This document shows positions 1-8,258 of a stretch of DNA of 64,000 nucleotides, piece after piece; the first letter of the stretch is position 1; every line of letters begins with the position of its first letter. Made by a program: the position numbers and the translations under genes. The stretch is from Rhodococcus sp. ARC_M6 (GTDB taxonomy: Bacteria; Actinomycetota; Actinomycetes; Mycobacteriales; Mycobacteriaceae): NCBI RefSeq assembly GCF_022810305.1, contig NZ_JALGQH010000002.1, positions 186,001-250,000 on the forward strand. Reading direction: 5' to 3'. Under the pieces are notes generated by a model that saw only the letters and a list, made by a program, of their open reading frames with translations, had not been told where the DNA came from and did no database searches.

Positions 1-575
1 GAGAGAGCGGACCGAAGAGCGACGGACGTGGTCGCCTCGGGAGTTTCGACCAGCACCGAATCGGTGGCCTGTTCTGCTTGCTTGAGTGGGAATCCGAGAC
101 CTTCGAGTGCTTCGACGATCTGATCGCGAATCGCGTTGGCTGCAATCAAGCCCGATGCACCGGCCGCCGAAGGCACGGCGTCGACCTTGTCTCGGAGTTC
201 GACGACCATCCGCTCGGCACCACGTTTGCCGATCCCCGGAACTCGTGTGAGCGCCGTCAGATTGCCCTCCGAAAGGGCCCGTCGGAGTGCATCGGGTTCG
301 AGAACCGCCAACGTTGCCATCGCCAACCGGGGGCCGACGCCGGACACCGTCTGCAACAGGCTGAACAAGTCCTTGGACTCCGTGTCGGAAAATCCGTAGA
401 GCGTCATCGAATCTTCACGAACGATCATCGTCGTAAAGAGCCGAGCCTCACTCCCCCGGTGCAACGCGCCCAGCGTTATCGGAGTTGCATTGACTCGATA
501 GCCGACACCGGCTGCCTCGATGACTGCATGGTCGAGCGCAATGTCGAGTACTTCGCCGCGTACCGACGCGATCAT
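1..575 (-). CDS. ruvA: Holliday junction branch migration protein RuvA (3' end cut by window edge)
   Basis: RuvA binds the four-way Holliday junction and loads the RuvB motor for branch migration in recombination and repair. The visible 191 codons begin [18 protein letters not shown] and contain the two helix-hairpin-helix stretches typical of the family ([15 protein letters not shown] and [15 protein letters not shown]), followed by a C-terminal RuvB-binding domain. Family length is about 195-205 residues, so only a few residues lie outside the window. The ATG at 573-575 overlaps the ruvC stop codon, so the two genes are translationally coupled in the usual ruvCA order. Confidence 0.96.
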   Translation of the reverse strand, partial: MIASVRGEVLDIALDHAVIEAAGVGYRVNATPITLGALHRGSEARLFTTMIVREDSMTLYGFSDTESKDLFSLLQTVSGVGPRLAMATLAVLEPDALRRALSEGNLTALTRVPGIGKRGAERMVVELRDKVDAVPSAAGASGLIAANAIRDQIVEALEGLGFPLKQAEQATDSVLVETPEATTSVALRSAL

Positions 576-1174
576 CGTGAACCTGCCTTCTTGGTGATTT
601 CTGCTTTGCTGGCTTCGACTCTGGTGGTCTCGGCCAATTTTGCCTGATACTTGCGGATCTGTTCTGCCGCCATCGCTTCGGCTTTTGCCATCCGTTCGAT
701 CATCGGTGCCCGCCAACAGTGACAAATCGCGATGGCCAGCGCATCCGCCGCATCTGCGGGCTTAGGGGCTTGTTTCAAATTGAGGATTCGCGTCACCATC
801 GCGGTGACCTGCGCCTTGTCTGCATTACCGCTGCCCGTGACTGCGGCCTTCACCTCGGAAGGAGTATGGAAGAACACCGGGATTCCCGCTCTCGCTGCCG
901 CGACGGCAACAATGCCGCCGGCTTGCGCTGTACCCATGGCGGTACTGACGTTGTGTTGAGCGAACACCCGCTCGACGGCAACAACTTCTGGTTTGTACTG
1001 CTCGATCCACAGTTCGGCGGCATCGGAGATCCGTAGGAGCCGTGAGGCCAGGGCCATGTCAGGAGGCGTTCGCACCACATCGACTGCGATGGGCCGCACA
1101 ACTCTGCCGTTGCTCCCGTCGACCACACCGAATCCACATCGGGTCAAGCCAGGGTCCACTCCGAGCACGCGCAC
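572..1174 (-). CDS. ruvC: Crossover junction endodeoxyribonuclease RuvC
   Basis: RuvC is the dimeric resolvase that cuts Holliday junctions moved by RuvAB. The N-terminus reads [16 protein letters not shown] with the first catalytic Asp. A second acidic residue lies in VVAVERVF, and the last pair lies in [10 protein letters not shown] chose the GTG at 1172-1174 because GGAGAGG lies about 7 bases upstream. An in-frame GTG at 1192 would add six residues, MERCDG, not seen in the family. The 200-residue protein is slightly long because of a Lys/Glu-rich C-terminal tail. Its stop overlaps the ruvA start. Confidence 0.95.
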   Translation of the reverse strand: MRVLGVDPGLTRCGFGVVDGSNGRVVRPIAVDVVRTPPDMALASRLLRISDAAELWIEQYKPEVVAVERVFAQHNVSTAMGTAQAGGIVAVAAARAGIPVFFHTPSEVKAAVTGSGNADKAQVTAMVTRILNLKQAPKPADAADALAIAICHCWRAPMIERMAKAEAMAAEQIRKYQAKLAETTRVEASKAEITKKAGSR

Positions 1175-1303
1175 ACCATCACACCTCTCCACACCGAACA
1201 GCTGTTCGATAGCCTAGCGGTGTGCGGGCGAACTGCCGACATCAACACGCAACCCGGCCGCGACAAGTGCGTCGCGACCGGGTCGAGTGTGACAACTGTC
1301 GAC

Positions 1304-2059
1304 TTATTCAGCGTCGAGTTCTGCAAGGACCTCGTCGGACAGATCGATGTTGGTGTACACGTTCTGCACGTCGTCGGAATCTTCGAGCGCGTCGACGAGC
1401 TTGAAGATCTTGCGTGCGCCGTCAGCATCGAGGGGAACCTCGAGCGATGCACGGAAATCGGCCTCAGCCGAGTCGTAATCGATCTCGGCCTCCTGCAGCG
1501 CAGTACGGACCGCGACGAGATCATGTGGCTCACAGACGATTTCGAAGGTTTCACCGAGATCGGTGACCTCTTCAGCGCCGGCGTCGAGAACCGCCATCAA
1601 GACGTCATCCTCGGACTGCCCGTGCTTTTCGAGCGTCACGACACCCTTACGGGCGAACAGGTACGAAACCGAACCCGGATCAGCGAGGTTGCCACCGTTA
1701 CGGGTCATCGCGGTACGAACTTCACCGGCTGCACGGTTACGGTTGTCGGTGAGGCACTCGATCAGCACGGCAACACCATTGGGCCCGTAACCCTCGTACA
1801 TGATGGTCTGCCAGTCTGCGCCACCAGCTTCTTCACCGGCGCCACGCTTGCGCGCACGTTCGATGTTGTCATTGGGGACAGAAGTCTTCTTCGCCTTCTG
1901 GATGGCATCGAACAAGGTGGGGTTGCCCGTGGGATCGCCACCGCCGGTTCGTGCCGCCACCTCGATGTTCTTGATCAGCTTCGCAAAGGATTTGCCACGA
2001 CGTGCGTCGACAACAGCCTTCTTGTGCTTGGTGGTGGCCCATTTTGAGTGGCCGCTCAT
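1304..2059 (-). CDS. yebC: YebC/PmpR family DNA-binding protein
   Basis: This 251-residue protein belongs to the YebC/TACO1 family. Members act as transcriptional regulators or as translation factors that help ribosomes through difficult motifs. The start [19 protein letters not shown] is the family signature, and the whole protein keeps the expected length. A longer frame begins upstream, but the ATG at 2057-2059 carries the conserved N-terminus and has AAGGGG about 10 bases upstream. It sits between pdxT/tesB and ruvCA, as in mycobacteria. Confidence 0.94.
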   Translation of the reverse strand: MSGHSKWATTKHKKAVVDARRGKSFAKLIKNIEVAARTGGGDPTGNPTLFDAIQKAKKTSVPNDNIERARKRGAGEEAGGADWQTIMYEGYGPNGVAVLIECLTDNRNRAAGEVRTAMTRNGGNLADPGSVSYLFARKGVVTLEKHGQSEDDVLMAVLDAGAEEVTDLGETFEIVCEPHDLVAVRTALQEAEIDYDSAEADFRASLEVPLDADGARKIFKLVDALEDSDDVQNVYTNIDLSDEVLAELDAE

Positions 2060-2185
2060 GCGATTCAAGCCCCTTTCCTGCTGTGTTGCGCACGCCGAAT
2101 GCGCGGTTTCAGCTCTGCCGATGTTACCCGCCCCACGTCGCCACATGCTGCATCCCCCGCAGATGAATTCGCCAAACACGAGATT

Positions 2186-2204
2186 GTTTGCATAGAATGC
2201 AAAC
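2186..2204 (+). promoter_or_regulatory. Perfect inverted repeat overlapping the -10 box, likely GntR operator
   Basis: GTTTGCAT (2186-2193), spacer AGA, ATGCAAAC (2197-2204) form a perfect 8-bp dyad that ends at the base before the ATG of the GntR gene. A -10-like TAGAAT (2193-2198) lies inside it, which puts the transcription start at or very near the ATG and suggests a leaderless mRNA. No good -35 hexamer is visible. GntR repressors of the YtrA type usually repress their own operon from such a dyad. Autoregulation is an inference. Confidence 0.65.
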
Positions 2205-2561
2205 ATGTTGGTTCGGATAGACCACGCGTCCACCACTCCCCTCGCGGATCAAATTGCAGCGGGCGTCCGTGGTTCCGTCATCCGCGGCGAGATCGGTCCT
2301 GGTGATCGACTGCCGTCGGCCCGGGCTCTCGCCGAGTCCGTCGACGTAAACCTGCATACGGTGCTGCGTGCATACGCCGCGCTTCGCGACGAAGGCCTCA
2401 TCGACCTCCGGCGCGGCCGAGGTGCGGTCATCCGCGCCGAATTTGATTCCGGTGCAGCAGCTCTCAACGAATCTGCCCGTGAGTTTGTCAAGCTAGCCCG
2501 CAATCTGGGGCTCGATACCGCCCAGATGCTCAACCTCATCAAGGAGACCAGCAACTCGTGA
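2205..2561 (+). CDS. GntR family transcriptional regulator, YtrA type
   Basis: A 118-residue regulator made almost entirely of the GntR winged helix-turn-helix ([21 protein letters not shown]...[22 protein letters not shown]) with a short C-terminal helical tail. This is the layout of the YtrA subfamily, which lacks a large ligand domain and usually controls membrane or transport proteins encoded next to it. The downstream membrane gene starts with GTG inside its stop codon (2558-2561), so the two are coupled. No ribosome binding site precedes the ATG, which directly follows the operator dyad. Confidence 0.9.
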   Translation: MLVRIDHASTTPLADQIAAGVRGSVIRGEIGPGDRLPSARALAESVDVNLHTVLRAYAALRDEGLIDLRRGRGAVIRAEFDSGAAALNESAREFVKLARNLGLDTAQMLNLIKETSNS

Positions 2562-3514
2562 GCACCAGCAAGATCCGGCTGGGGGCCGCAGCCTCCCGAC
2601 TCTGGATCGCAGCCTCGTTGACATTCATTCCGACGGCCGCCCTGATCATTGCGCGCTTGGTCTGGGGAAATGAACTCCCACACACCGTCGCCAGTCACTG
2701 GTCCGGCTCAACTCCGGACGGGTTCAGCACGACCACAACATTTTTCGCGTGGACGCTGGCATTGTCCCTGATCGCCTCGGTGGTTGCCGCTGTCACTGCA
2801 GTTCGCGGGGGCGAGAATTCGCCGCTGCTGCTCTCTGTCACAGCGACAACCAGCGCCACTTTCGCGACAATCTGGATCCTCAGTGTTGCCCTTACGCTGG
2901 ATGCCGGATCGCCCGAAGAAGCCCGGATCGGCTGGTGGATCATCGCACCGATCGCAGCGGCACTGACGGGAATCGCCGCGTGGGCGCTGACGTCCCAGTC
3001 TGGATCAGGTGCGATGTCCTCACTACCCACCCCGACGTTGGCCACGCCGCTCTCCGCCACTGAACGTGCCGTGTGGATCGGTCGCGCGCACAGCATCTGG
3101 CCGTGGATTCTCGCCGTCGGCCTGACGGCGCTTACCGTCGGAACTGCCACCTACTCCGACTGGTGGGTTGCGCTGATCCTGCTCGCTTCGACTGTCCTCA
3201 TCACGGCTTTCGCATCCGTCACCGTACGAGTCGACAACACGGGCATGAGTATCAGTTCGTGGGGCATCCGATGGAAGAAGATCGCCATCACCCGGGTGAA
3301 ATCGGCATCCGTCGACAACATCCGGCCGATGGAATGGGGCGGTTGGGGCTACCGCCTCACTCCTCGCGGAACTGCGATCACTCTGCGATCCGGCGAAGCC
3401 ATCGTACTGACGCTCGATACCGGTCGCCTCTTCGCAGTCACGGTCGACCAACCAGAAGACGGAGTCCGCCTGATCAATTCATTGGTTCAAGCGAAAAGCT
3501 CTCGGGAGATCTAA
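2558..3514 (+). CDS. DUF1648 domain membrane protein
   Basis: A 318-residue integral membrane protein. The first helix (about residues 15-37) is followed by [17 protein letters not shown], the DUF1648 signature, and then by further hydrophobic segments near residues 63-85, 93-115, 127-148 and 180-220. The C-terminal part is a soluble PH-like segment ([28 protein letters not shown]). It is co-transcribed with the GntR regulator. In other actinobacteria such pairs are self-contained, and the function is unknown. Its TAA stop overlaps the TAG stop of the convergent pdxT by two bases. Confidence 0.82.
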   Translation: MSTSKIRLGAAASRLWIAASLTFIPTAALIIARLVWGNELPHTVASHWSGSTPDGFSTTTTFFAWTLALSLIASVVAAVTAVRGGENSPLLLSVTATTSATFATIWILSVALTLDAGSPEEARIGWWIIAPIAAALTGIAAWALTSQSGSGAMSSLPTPTLATPLSATERAVWIGRAHSIWPWILAVGLTALTVGTATYSDWWVALILLASTVLITAFASVTVRVDNTGMSISSWGIRWKKIAITRVKSASVDNIRPMEWGGWGYRLTPRGTAITLRSGEAIVLTLDTGRLFAVTVDQPEDGVRLINSLVQAKSSREI

Positions 3515-4116
3515 CCCCGCACCAGGTCGACAAAAAGTTCGTGAACGCGGCGGTCTCCGGTGACCTCGGGGTGGAAGGACGTCGCGATCACGGAACCCTG
3601 CCGCACCGCCACGATGCGACCCGCTGCTTCGCCCGCTGCCGCCGGTACCTGCGCCAGCACCTCGACGCCTGGTCCCACCCGCTCGACCCACGGCGCGCGA
3701 ATGAACACGGCGCGGATCGGATCACCGATGATTCCCTCGAACTCCAGATCGGACTCGAAGGAATCGACCTGACGACCGAACGCATTGCGGCGCACCGTCA
3801 TATCGATAGCACCGAGACTCTCGGCGTCGGGCCGGGTGTCGAGCACCTCACTGGCCAGCAGAATCATTCCCGCGCACGAACCATAAGCCGGCAGACCGCC
3901 GCGAAGCCGTTCACGGAGCGGATCCAACAACTCGAAAACCTGAAGCAGTCGGCTCATCGTCGTCGATTCCCCACCGGGAATGACGATTCCGTCAACCTTG
4001 TCGAGCTCTTCGGGACGGCGGACACCGATCGCGTCGGCCCCGGAATCCGTCAGAGCAGCAAGGTGCTCTCGGACGTCACCTTGAAGCGCCAGCACACCGA
4101 TCAACGGACGAGTCAT
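3511..4116 (-). CDS. pdxT: Pyridoxal 5'-phosphate synthase glutaminase subunit PdxT
   Basis: PdxT hydrolyses glutamine and channels ammonia to PdxS to make pyridoxal 5'-phosphate. The 201 residues show [17 protein letters not shown] at the N-terminus, [13 protein letters not shown], the nucleophile Cys in [12 protein letters not shown] and the His/Glu pair in SFHPEV near the C-terminus, so the triad is complete. Its start overlaps the stop of tesB (4113-4116), so it is translated with the thioesterase. The PdxS partner lies about 20 kb away (24443-25351), which is unusual. Confidence 0.96.
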   Translation of the reverse strand: MTRPLIGVLALQGDVREHLAALTDSGADAIGVRRPEELDKVDGIVIPGGESTTMSRLLQVFELLDPLRERLRGGLPAYGSCAGMILLASEVLDTRPDAESLGAIDMTVRRNAFGRQVDSFESDLEFEGIIGDPIRAVFIRAPWVERVGPGVEVLAQVPAAAGEAAGRIVAVRQGSVIATSFHPEVTGDRRVHELFVDLVRG

Positions 4117-4967
4117 GCCGAAGTTCCTGTCTTGTTCTCACGTTTCGCAGGCTCACGCTCGATCCGCGTCAACCCTTCTTGCACAACCGCTGCCACCATA
4201 TTGCCCGCACGGTCGAAGATGCGCCCCTGCGTCAGTGCCCGGCCGAAACCGGCCGACGGCGAAGTCTGGTCGTAGAGCAACCATTCGTCCGCCCGGAACG
4301 GACGCAGAAACCACATCGCGTGGTCGAGCGACGCGTTCTGCGTCTGAACATCCTTGTGCGGAACCTTGGATGTGCCCAGCAAAGTCATGTCACTGAGGTA
4401 CGCCAACGTGCAAATATGCAGGAGCGGACGATCCGGCAGGGTGTCCCGGTACCGCATCCAGACTCGCTGCTGTGCTGCAAGATCGGGCGACGCCGTCGCG
4501 TCGTCGGCCGGCACGATCCGCACATCCCAGTTCTTCCACTCCTGGTAGTACGGCAGCTTCGCAAGTTCCGGAATCGTCAATGCATCAGGCAGATCCTCCG
4601 GCGCCGGCACGGTTGGCATCTGGTCCTGATGTTCGATGCCCTCGTCTTCGATGTGGAACGATGCCGACATCGTGAAGATCGTTTTACCGTCCTGCACGGC
4701 GTTCACTCGGCGAGTGCAGAACGAGCGGCCGTCACGGATCCGATCCACCAGGTACACCGTCGGGATCTTCGGATTTCCGGGCCGCAGAAAATAACCGTGT
4801 AGTGAATGGACGCGGTAGCTCTCGTCCACGGTGCTGACCGCTGACACCAGCGACTGGCCGGCCACTTGTCCGCCGAACGTGCGCGGCAACCCGGTGGGAT
4901 GAACTGCCCCGCGGAAGATGTCCTTCTCGAGCGTTTCGAGAGCGAGGATCTCTTCGATACCAACCAT
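4113..4967 (-). CDS. tesB: Acyl-CoA thioesterase II, backbone copy
   Basis: A double-hotdog thioesterase of 284 residues that hydrolyses acyl-CoAs to free fatty acid and CoA. Recognisable segments are [26 protein letters not shown] in the first hotdog and [13 protein letters not shown], with [20 protein letters not shown] and [11 protein letters not shown] in the second hotdog. It overlaps pdxT at 4113-4116. The tesB-pdxT order equals the tesB2-snoP arrangement of mycobacteria, so I treat this as the ancestral copy. A paralog lies at 5660-6481. Confidence 0.94.
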   Translation of the reverse strand: MVGIEEILALETLEKDIFRGAVHPTGLPRTFGGQVAGQSLVSAVSTVDESYRVHSLHGYFLRPGNPKIPTVYLVDRIRDGRSFCTRRVNAVQDGKTIFTMSASFHIEDEGIEHQDQMPTVPAPEDLPDALTIPELAKLPYYQEWKNWDVRIVPADDATASPDLAAQQRVWMRYRDTLPDRPLLHICTLAYLSDMTLLGTSKVPHKDVQTQNASLDHAMWFLRPFRADEWLLYDQTSPSAGFGRALTQGRIFDRAGNMVAAVVQEGLTRIEREPAKRENKTGTSA

Positions 4968-5054
4968 GTGTCCTCCGGCGATGTAGATGCCGACAACGCC
5001 GGCCGAACTGGTTCACATTATCGCCTCGACGGGTCGACACGGCACCATGGTGGC

Positions 5055-5675
5055 GTGAGTATCTTCATACCTTCCACGCCACAGGCTCTCGCCGGACAGG
5101 TCGCGGCGCTGTGTCAGTCACGTCCGTCGGTGACGGTGGTGGCCGTCGACGGCGCGGATTGTGCTCGACCTGTCGAACTCGCCCGGTTGATCGGCTCTGC
5201 CGTTGAAGCACTTGATCGCCCGAGTAATGTTGTCTCACTTCACGACTACGTACGTCCGGCATCGCTGCGGTTCGAGTTCGGGCACGAAGACACCCTGAGC
5301 TACCGGACCATGTGGTTCGACTACGAGGCCCTCGACCGGGAAGTCATCACGTCCTCCCGGGATCGACAGACCTGGCTCCCCAAGCTCTGGGACGAAACTA
5401 CTGATCGATCAGCGCGGTCAACACGTGAGACGGTTCACGAACGCCATGTCCTCATCGTTGCCGGTCCGATGCTGCTCGGACGCGGACTCGACTTCGCCAT
5501 CACGGTTCGGTTGGACATGAGCGAAGCCGCGCTACGACGACACACTCCGTCGGCGGCCGTGTGGACGATCGACGCACTTCTCGAGCATCATAGCGCCGTG
5601 ACCGAGCCTGTTGATCTGGAAGTGCGTTACGACCATCCCGCTCGGCCGGCCGTACGCGCTCACTTGGGCCGGTAG
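5055..5675 (+). CDS. Hypothetical protein, uridine-kinase-like
   Basis: A 206-residue protein starting at a GTG (5055-5057), VSIFIPSTPQALAGQV. I rejected an in-frame ATG at 4866 because it would run back across the tesB start. It has VTVVAVDGADCARPVELARLI, resembling the start of P-loop uridine-kinase-like proteins, but no clean GxxGxGKS motif. The C-terminal half has HVLIVAGPMLLGRGLDFAITVRLDMSEAALRRHTP, the kind of late kinase-fold motif seen in such proteins. Catalytic activity cannot be claimed. It is divergent from tesB and ends 16 bases inside the convergent second thioesterase gene. Confidence 0.7.
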   Translation: MSIFIPSTPQALAGQVAALCQSRPSVTVVAVDGADCARPVELARLIGSAVEALDRPSNVVSLHDYVRPASLRFEFGHEDTLSYRTMWFDYEALDREVITSSRDRQTWLPKLWDETTDRSARSTRETVHERHVLIVAGPMLLGRGLDFAITVRLDMSEAALRRHTPSAAVWTIDALLEHHSAVTEPVDLEVRYDHPARPAVRAHLGR

Positions 5676-6481
5676 TTCCGCGTCAATCCTTCCTGGACTA
5701 CCGCTGCCACCATGTTTCCACGCTGATCAAAAATCCGCCCTTGAGTGAGAGCCCGACCGAAACCGGCCGACGGCGACGTCTGGTCGTAGAGCAGCCATTC
5801 GTCGGCGCGGAACGGACGCAGAAACCACATCGCGTGATCGAGCGACGCAGACTGCATCGCTACATCCGGGTGCGGCGTACGGGAAGAGCCGAGCAACGTC
5901 ATATCGCTCATGTACGCGAGGGTGCACACATGAAAAACCGGATCGTCCGGCAGTGCCTCACGGGATCGGAACCACACCTGTTGTTGGGCAACTGAACCTG
6001 GGCGCTTACTGATATCGGCTTTCGGGACCAGACGAAGATCCCAGTCCGCCCACTCCCGCGCCAGCCAGGCGGTCTCCCAGTCCTCTGAATCGCGGGCAAG
6101 CGGCAGCGACTCCGGGTCCGGAACGGGAGGCATCTCGTCCTGGTGCTCGATACCCTCGTCCTGGACGTGGAACGACGCCGACATCGTGAAAATCGCCTGG
6201 CCGTCCTGGATCCCCGTCACCAACCGAGTAGCGAAGGATCGACCGTCACGAACCCGATCGACCAGGAAGACCGTGGGTTTCAAGGTGTTTCCCGGACGCA
6301 GGAAGTAGCCGTGTAAGGAATGGACCGAGAACGCGGGGTCGACGGTGCGAACCGCGGACACCAAGGCCTGGCCGGCAACCTGGCCGCCGAAAGTTTTGGG
6401 CAACGTCGTCTCAGCGGTGATTCCTCGGAAGATATCGCGCTCGAGGCGTTCCAGTTCCAGGATTTCTTCGATCTTCGCCAT
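5660..6481 (-). CDS. tesB: Acyl-CoA thioesterase II, second copy
   Basis: A 273-residue paralog of the thioesterase at 4113-4967, with MAKIEEILELERLERDIFRG at the N-terminus. I chose the ATG at 6479-6481 because it aligns with the paralog start. The frame extends 15 codons upstream without family similarity. The N-terminal half has diverged from the first copy, but the stretch [16 protein letters not shown]...VVQEGLTR near the C-terminus is almost identical (about 51 of 53 residues), which hints at recent duplication or gene conversion. Confidence 0.92.
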   Translation of the reverse strand: MAKIEEILELERLERDIFRGITAETTLPKTFGGQVAGQALVSAVRTVDPAFSVHSLHGYFLRPGNTLKPTVFLVDRVRDGRSFATRLVTGIQDGQAIFTMSASFHVQDEGIEHQDEMPPVPDPESLPLARDSEDWETAWLAREWADWDLRLVPKADISKRPGSVAQQQVWFRSREALPDDPVFHVCTLAYMSDMTLLGSSRTPHPDVAMQSASLDHAMWFLRPFRADEWLLYDQTSPSAGFGRALTQGRIFDQRGNMVAAVVQEGLTRNYRPK

Positions 6482-6581
6482 CGATGCTCCAAACCTTGAG
6501 GTGAGCCGACCAATTCCGACCCTCACACAATGCCTGATCGTCGGCGGTCATGTGAAACCGGATACCGACGCAAAAAACTAC

Positions 6582-8258
6582 TCAGCCCAGCGCTCCTGCC
6601 TCCAATGCCGCCTTCCATCCCCCGTACTCACTGATGTCCTTGCCACTCGCCGCGGCTTCCAGGTCGCACCCGAACCCGGTCCCCCAACTCCCGTCGTCGA
6701 ACCCCACAGCGCCGAGCATCATCGGCGTCGGAAGTAAGGCCAGGAACTTGCCCAGTGCTGCGGGGGCCAGTCTCCAACGCTCACCGACTATCGACACCCC
6801 GCCCTCGGCGACTCGGACAAGGCCGGGCTTGGGCGGGGTCGTGTCCAGCGCACTGAGCCGGTAGCGGGGAGAAGTGGCTACCGGCCCGAGCCACCGGGCA
6901 CCGAGCGTCGTCAACTGATGCTCGAGCGGTTGACCACGCAGGTGAGCGCCGAATACTGCCAGTTCGACGGCCTCTCCCGGTGTGCTGGTCCATCCGCCGG
7001 CCGACTCTCCCGTCACCATTGCCGCAATATCCGCGGCAACGGCGTCCTCGAACGCGCGCGCCAGCACCGTCACGCCGAACTGCGCCTCGCCTGCCATTCC
7101 AGCCGGTACCGCAACCGCCGAGAGGTCGAACAGATTGCAGAAGTTGGTGTACGTCCCCATCCGGGAGTTCACCCCGATCGGATCAGCCGCGACCTCGGCG
7201 ATCGTCGGGTGCTCCGGTGCCGTCGGCACCATCAGCGCATCGATTCCGTCGAGGTTCTTCATGGCTCGATTCCGCAACTGCGCCAACAGTTCCCGGTCTT
7301 CGAGTAGACGATGAGCAGGTATGTTGCCGGCCGGCGCGACGATCGAACACACCGTCGGGTCCACACCGTCAGGGTGTGCGTCGACGAATTCGCCTACCGC
7401 CGCATATCTTTCGGAAACCAGAGCACCGTCGTAGAGGAGCTTCGCGGCATCGAGGAAGAGCGTGAGATCCACCTCCACAATCTCGGCACCCGCTGCGCGT
7501 AGCTGTTCGACGGCGACACCGAACGCCGCCGACCACTGCGAGTCGAGACCGGGCAACTCGCACGGTACTGCTACTCGCGGCCGCGGCGGCGCAGACAAAC
7601 GAACATCGCTCGGCCAAGCGCGGTCCGGCGCACCCGTTGCCATAACCGCCATCGCGGACTCTGCACCGGCCAGGTCTGCAGCGAAGATACTCACGCAGTC
7701 GTAGGACCGGCACGCCGGCACCACTCCCTCTGTCGAGACGGCCCCGAAGGTCGGCTTGATACCGACGATGCCTTGCAGGCCGGCCGGGACGCGGCCGGAG
7801 CCGGCGGTGTCGGTACCGATCGCGAGGTCGACCAGTCCGAGCGCCACGGCCACCGCGGATCCCGAACTCGAGCCTCCCGAGATGTATTCCGGCCGACGAG
7901 CATCGCGAACGGCCCCGTAAGGACTGCGCGTGCCGACGAGCCCGGTCGCGAACTGGTCGAGGTTGGTCTTGCCCAGTACGACGGCACCGGCCGCCCTCAG
8001 TGCCGCTACTGCGGCGGCGTCACCTGTTGGCGTGTAGGCATATTCGGGACACCCGGCGGTTGTCGGAAGGCCGGCCACGTCGACGTTGTCCTTGACCGCG
8101 AGCACCATCCCTCGCAGTGGCAAATGCGCTGCGGATGCGTCGATATCTGCGGCCTCAGCCAACGCGTCGGCCTCTGGGCGCAGATGTATCCAGATCTCCG
8201 GCCGGTTCACGTCCTCGATGGCCCGATACGCAGCCGATACCCGCTTCGTCGCGCTCAC
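6582..8258 (-). CDS. atzF: Allophanate hydrolase
   Basis: Allophanate hydrolase converts allophanate to ammonia and CO2, the last step of carboxylase-dependent urea or guanidine breakdown. The 558 residues contain the amidase signature with the catalytic Lys in AVKDNVDVAG, the Gly/Ser-rich SGGSSSGSAVAVALGLVDLA and the Ser nucleophile region GTDTAGSGRVPAG. The C-terminal 120 residues (VFGAHLRGQPLEHQLTTLGA onward) match the extra domain that separates AtzF from simple amidases. It is the last gene of the operon that begins with the permease at 13303 and overlaps the preceding gene by ATGA. Confidence 0.93.
   Translation of the reverse strand: MSATKRVSAAYRAIEDVNRPEIWIHLRPEADALAEAADIDASAAHLPLRGMVLAVKDNVDVAGLPTTAGCPEYAYTPTGDAAAVAALRAAGAVVLGKTNLDQFATGLVGTRSPYGAVRDARRPEYISGGSSSGSAVAVALGLVDLAIGTDTAGSGRVPAGLQGIVGIKPTFGAVSTEGVVPACRSYDCVSIFAADLAGAESAMAVMATGAPDRAWPSDVRLSAPPRPRVAVPCELPGLDSQWSAAFGVAVEQLRAAGAEIVEVDLTLFLDAAKLLYDGALVSERYAAVGEFVDAHPDGVDPTVCSIVAPAGNIPAHRLLEDRELLAQLRNRAMKNLDGIDALMVPTAPEHPTIAEVAADPIGVNSRMGTYTNFCNLFDLSAVAVPAGMAGEAQFGVTVLARAFEDAVAADIAAMVTGESAGGWTSTPGEAVELAVFGAHLRGQPLEHQLTTLGARWLGPVATSPRYRLSALDTTPPKPGLVRVAEGGVSIVGERWRLAPAALGKFLALLPTPMMLGAVGFDDGSWGTGFGCDLEAAASGKDISEYGGWKAALEAGALG

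Noticed and set aside
1220-2047. Long plus-strand frame of 275 codons opposite yebC
   Set aside because: The complementary frame is a clear YebC protein. The plus-strand translation is a codon-bias shadow without family features.
3073-4275. Plus-strand frame of 400 codons across the membrane protein and pdxT
   Set aside because: It overlaps two well-supported genes on both strands and has low-complexity Arg/His composition.
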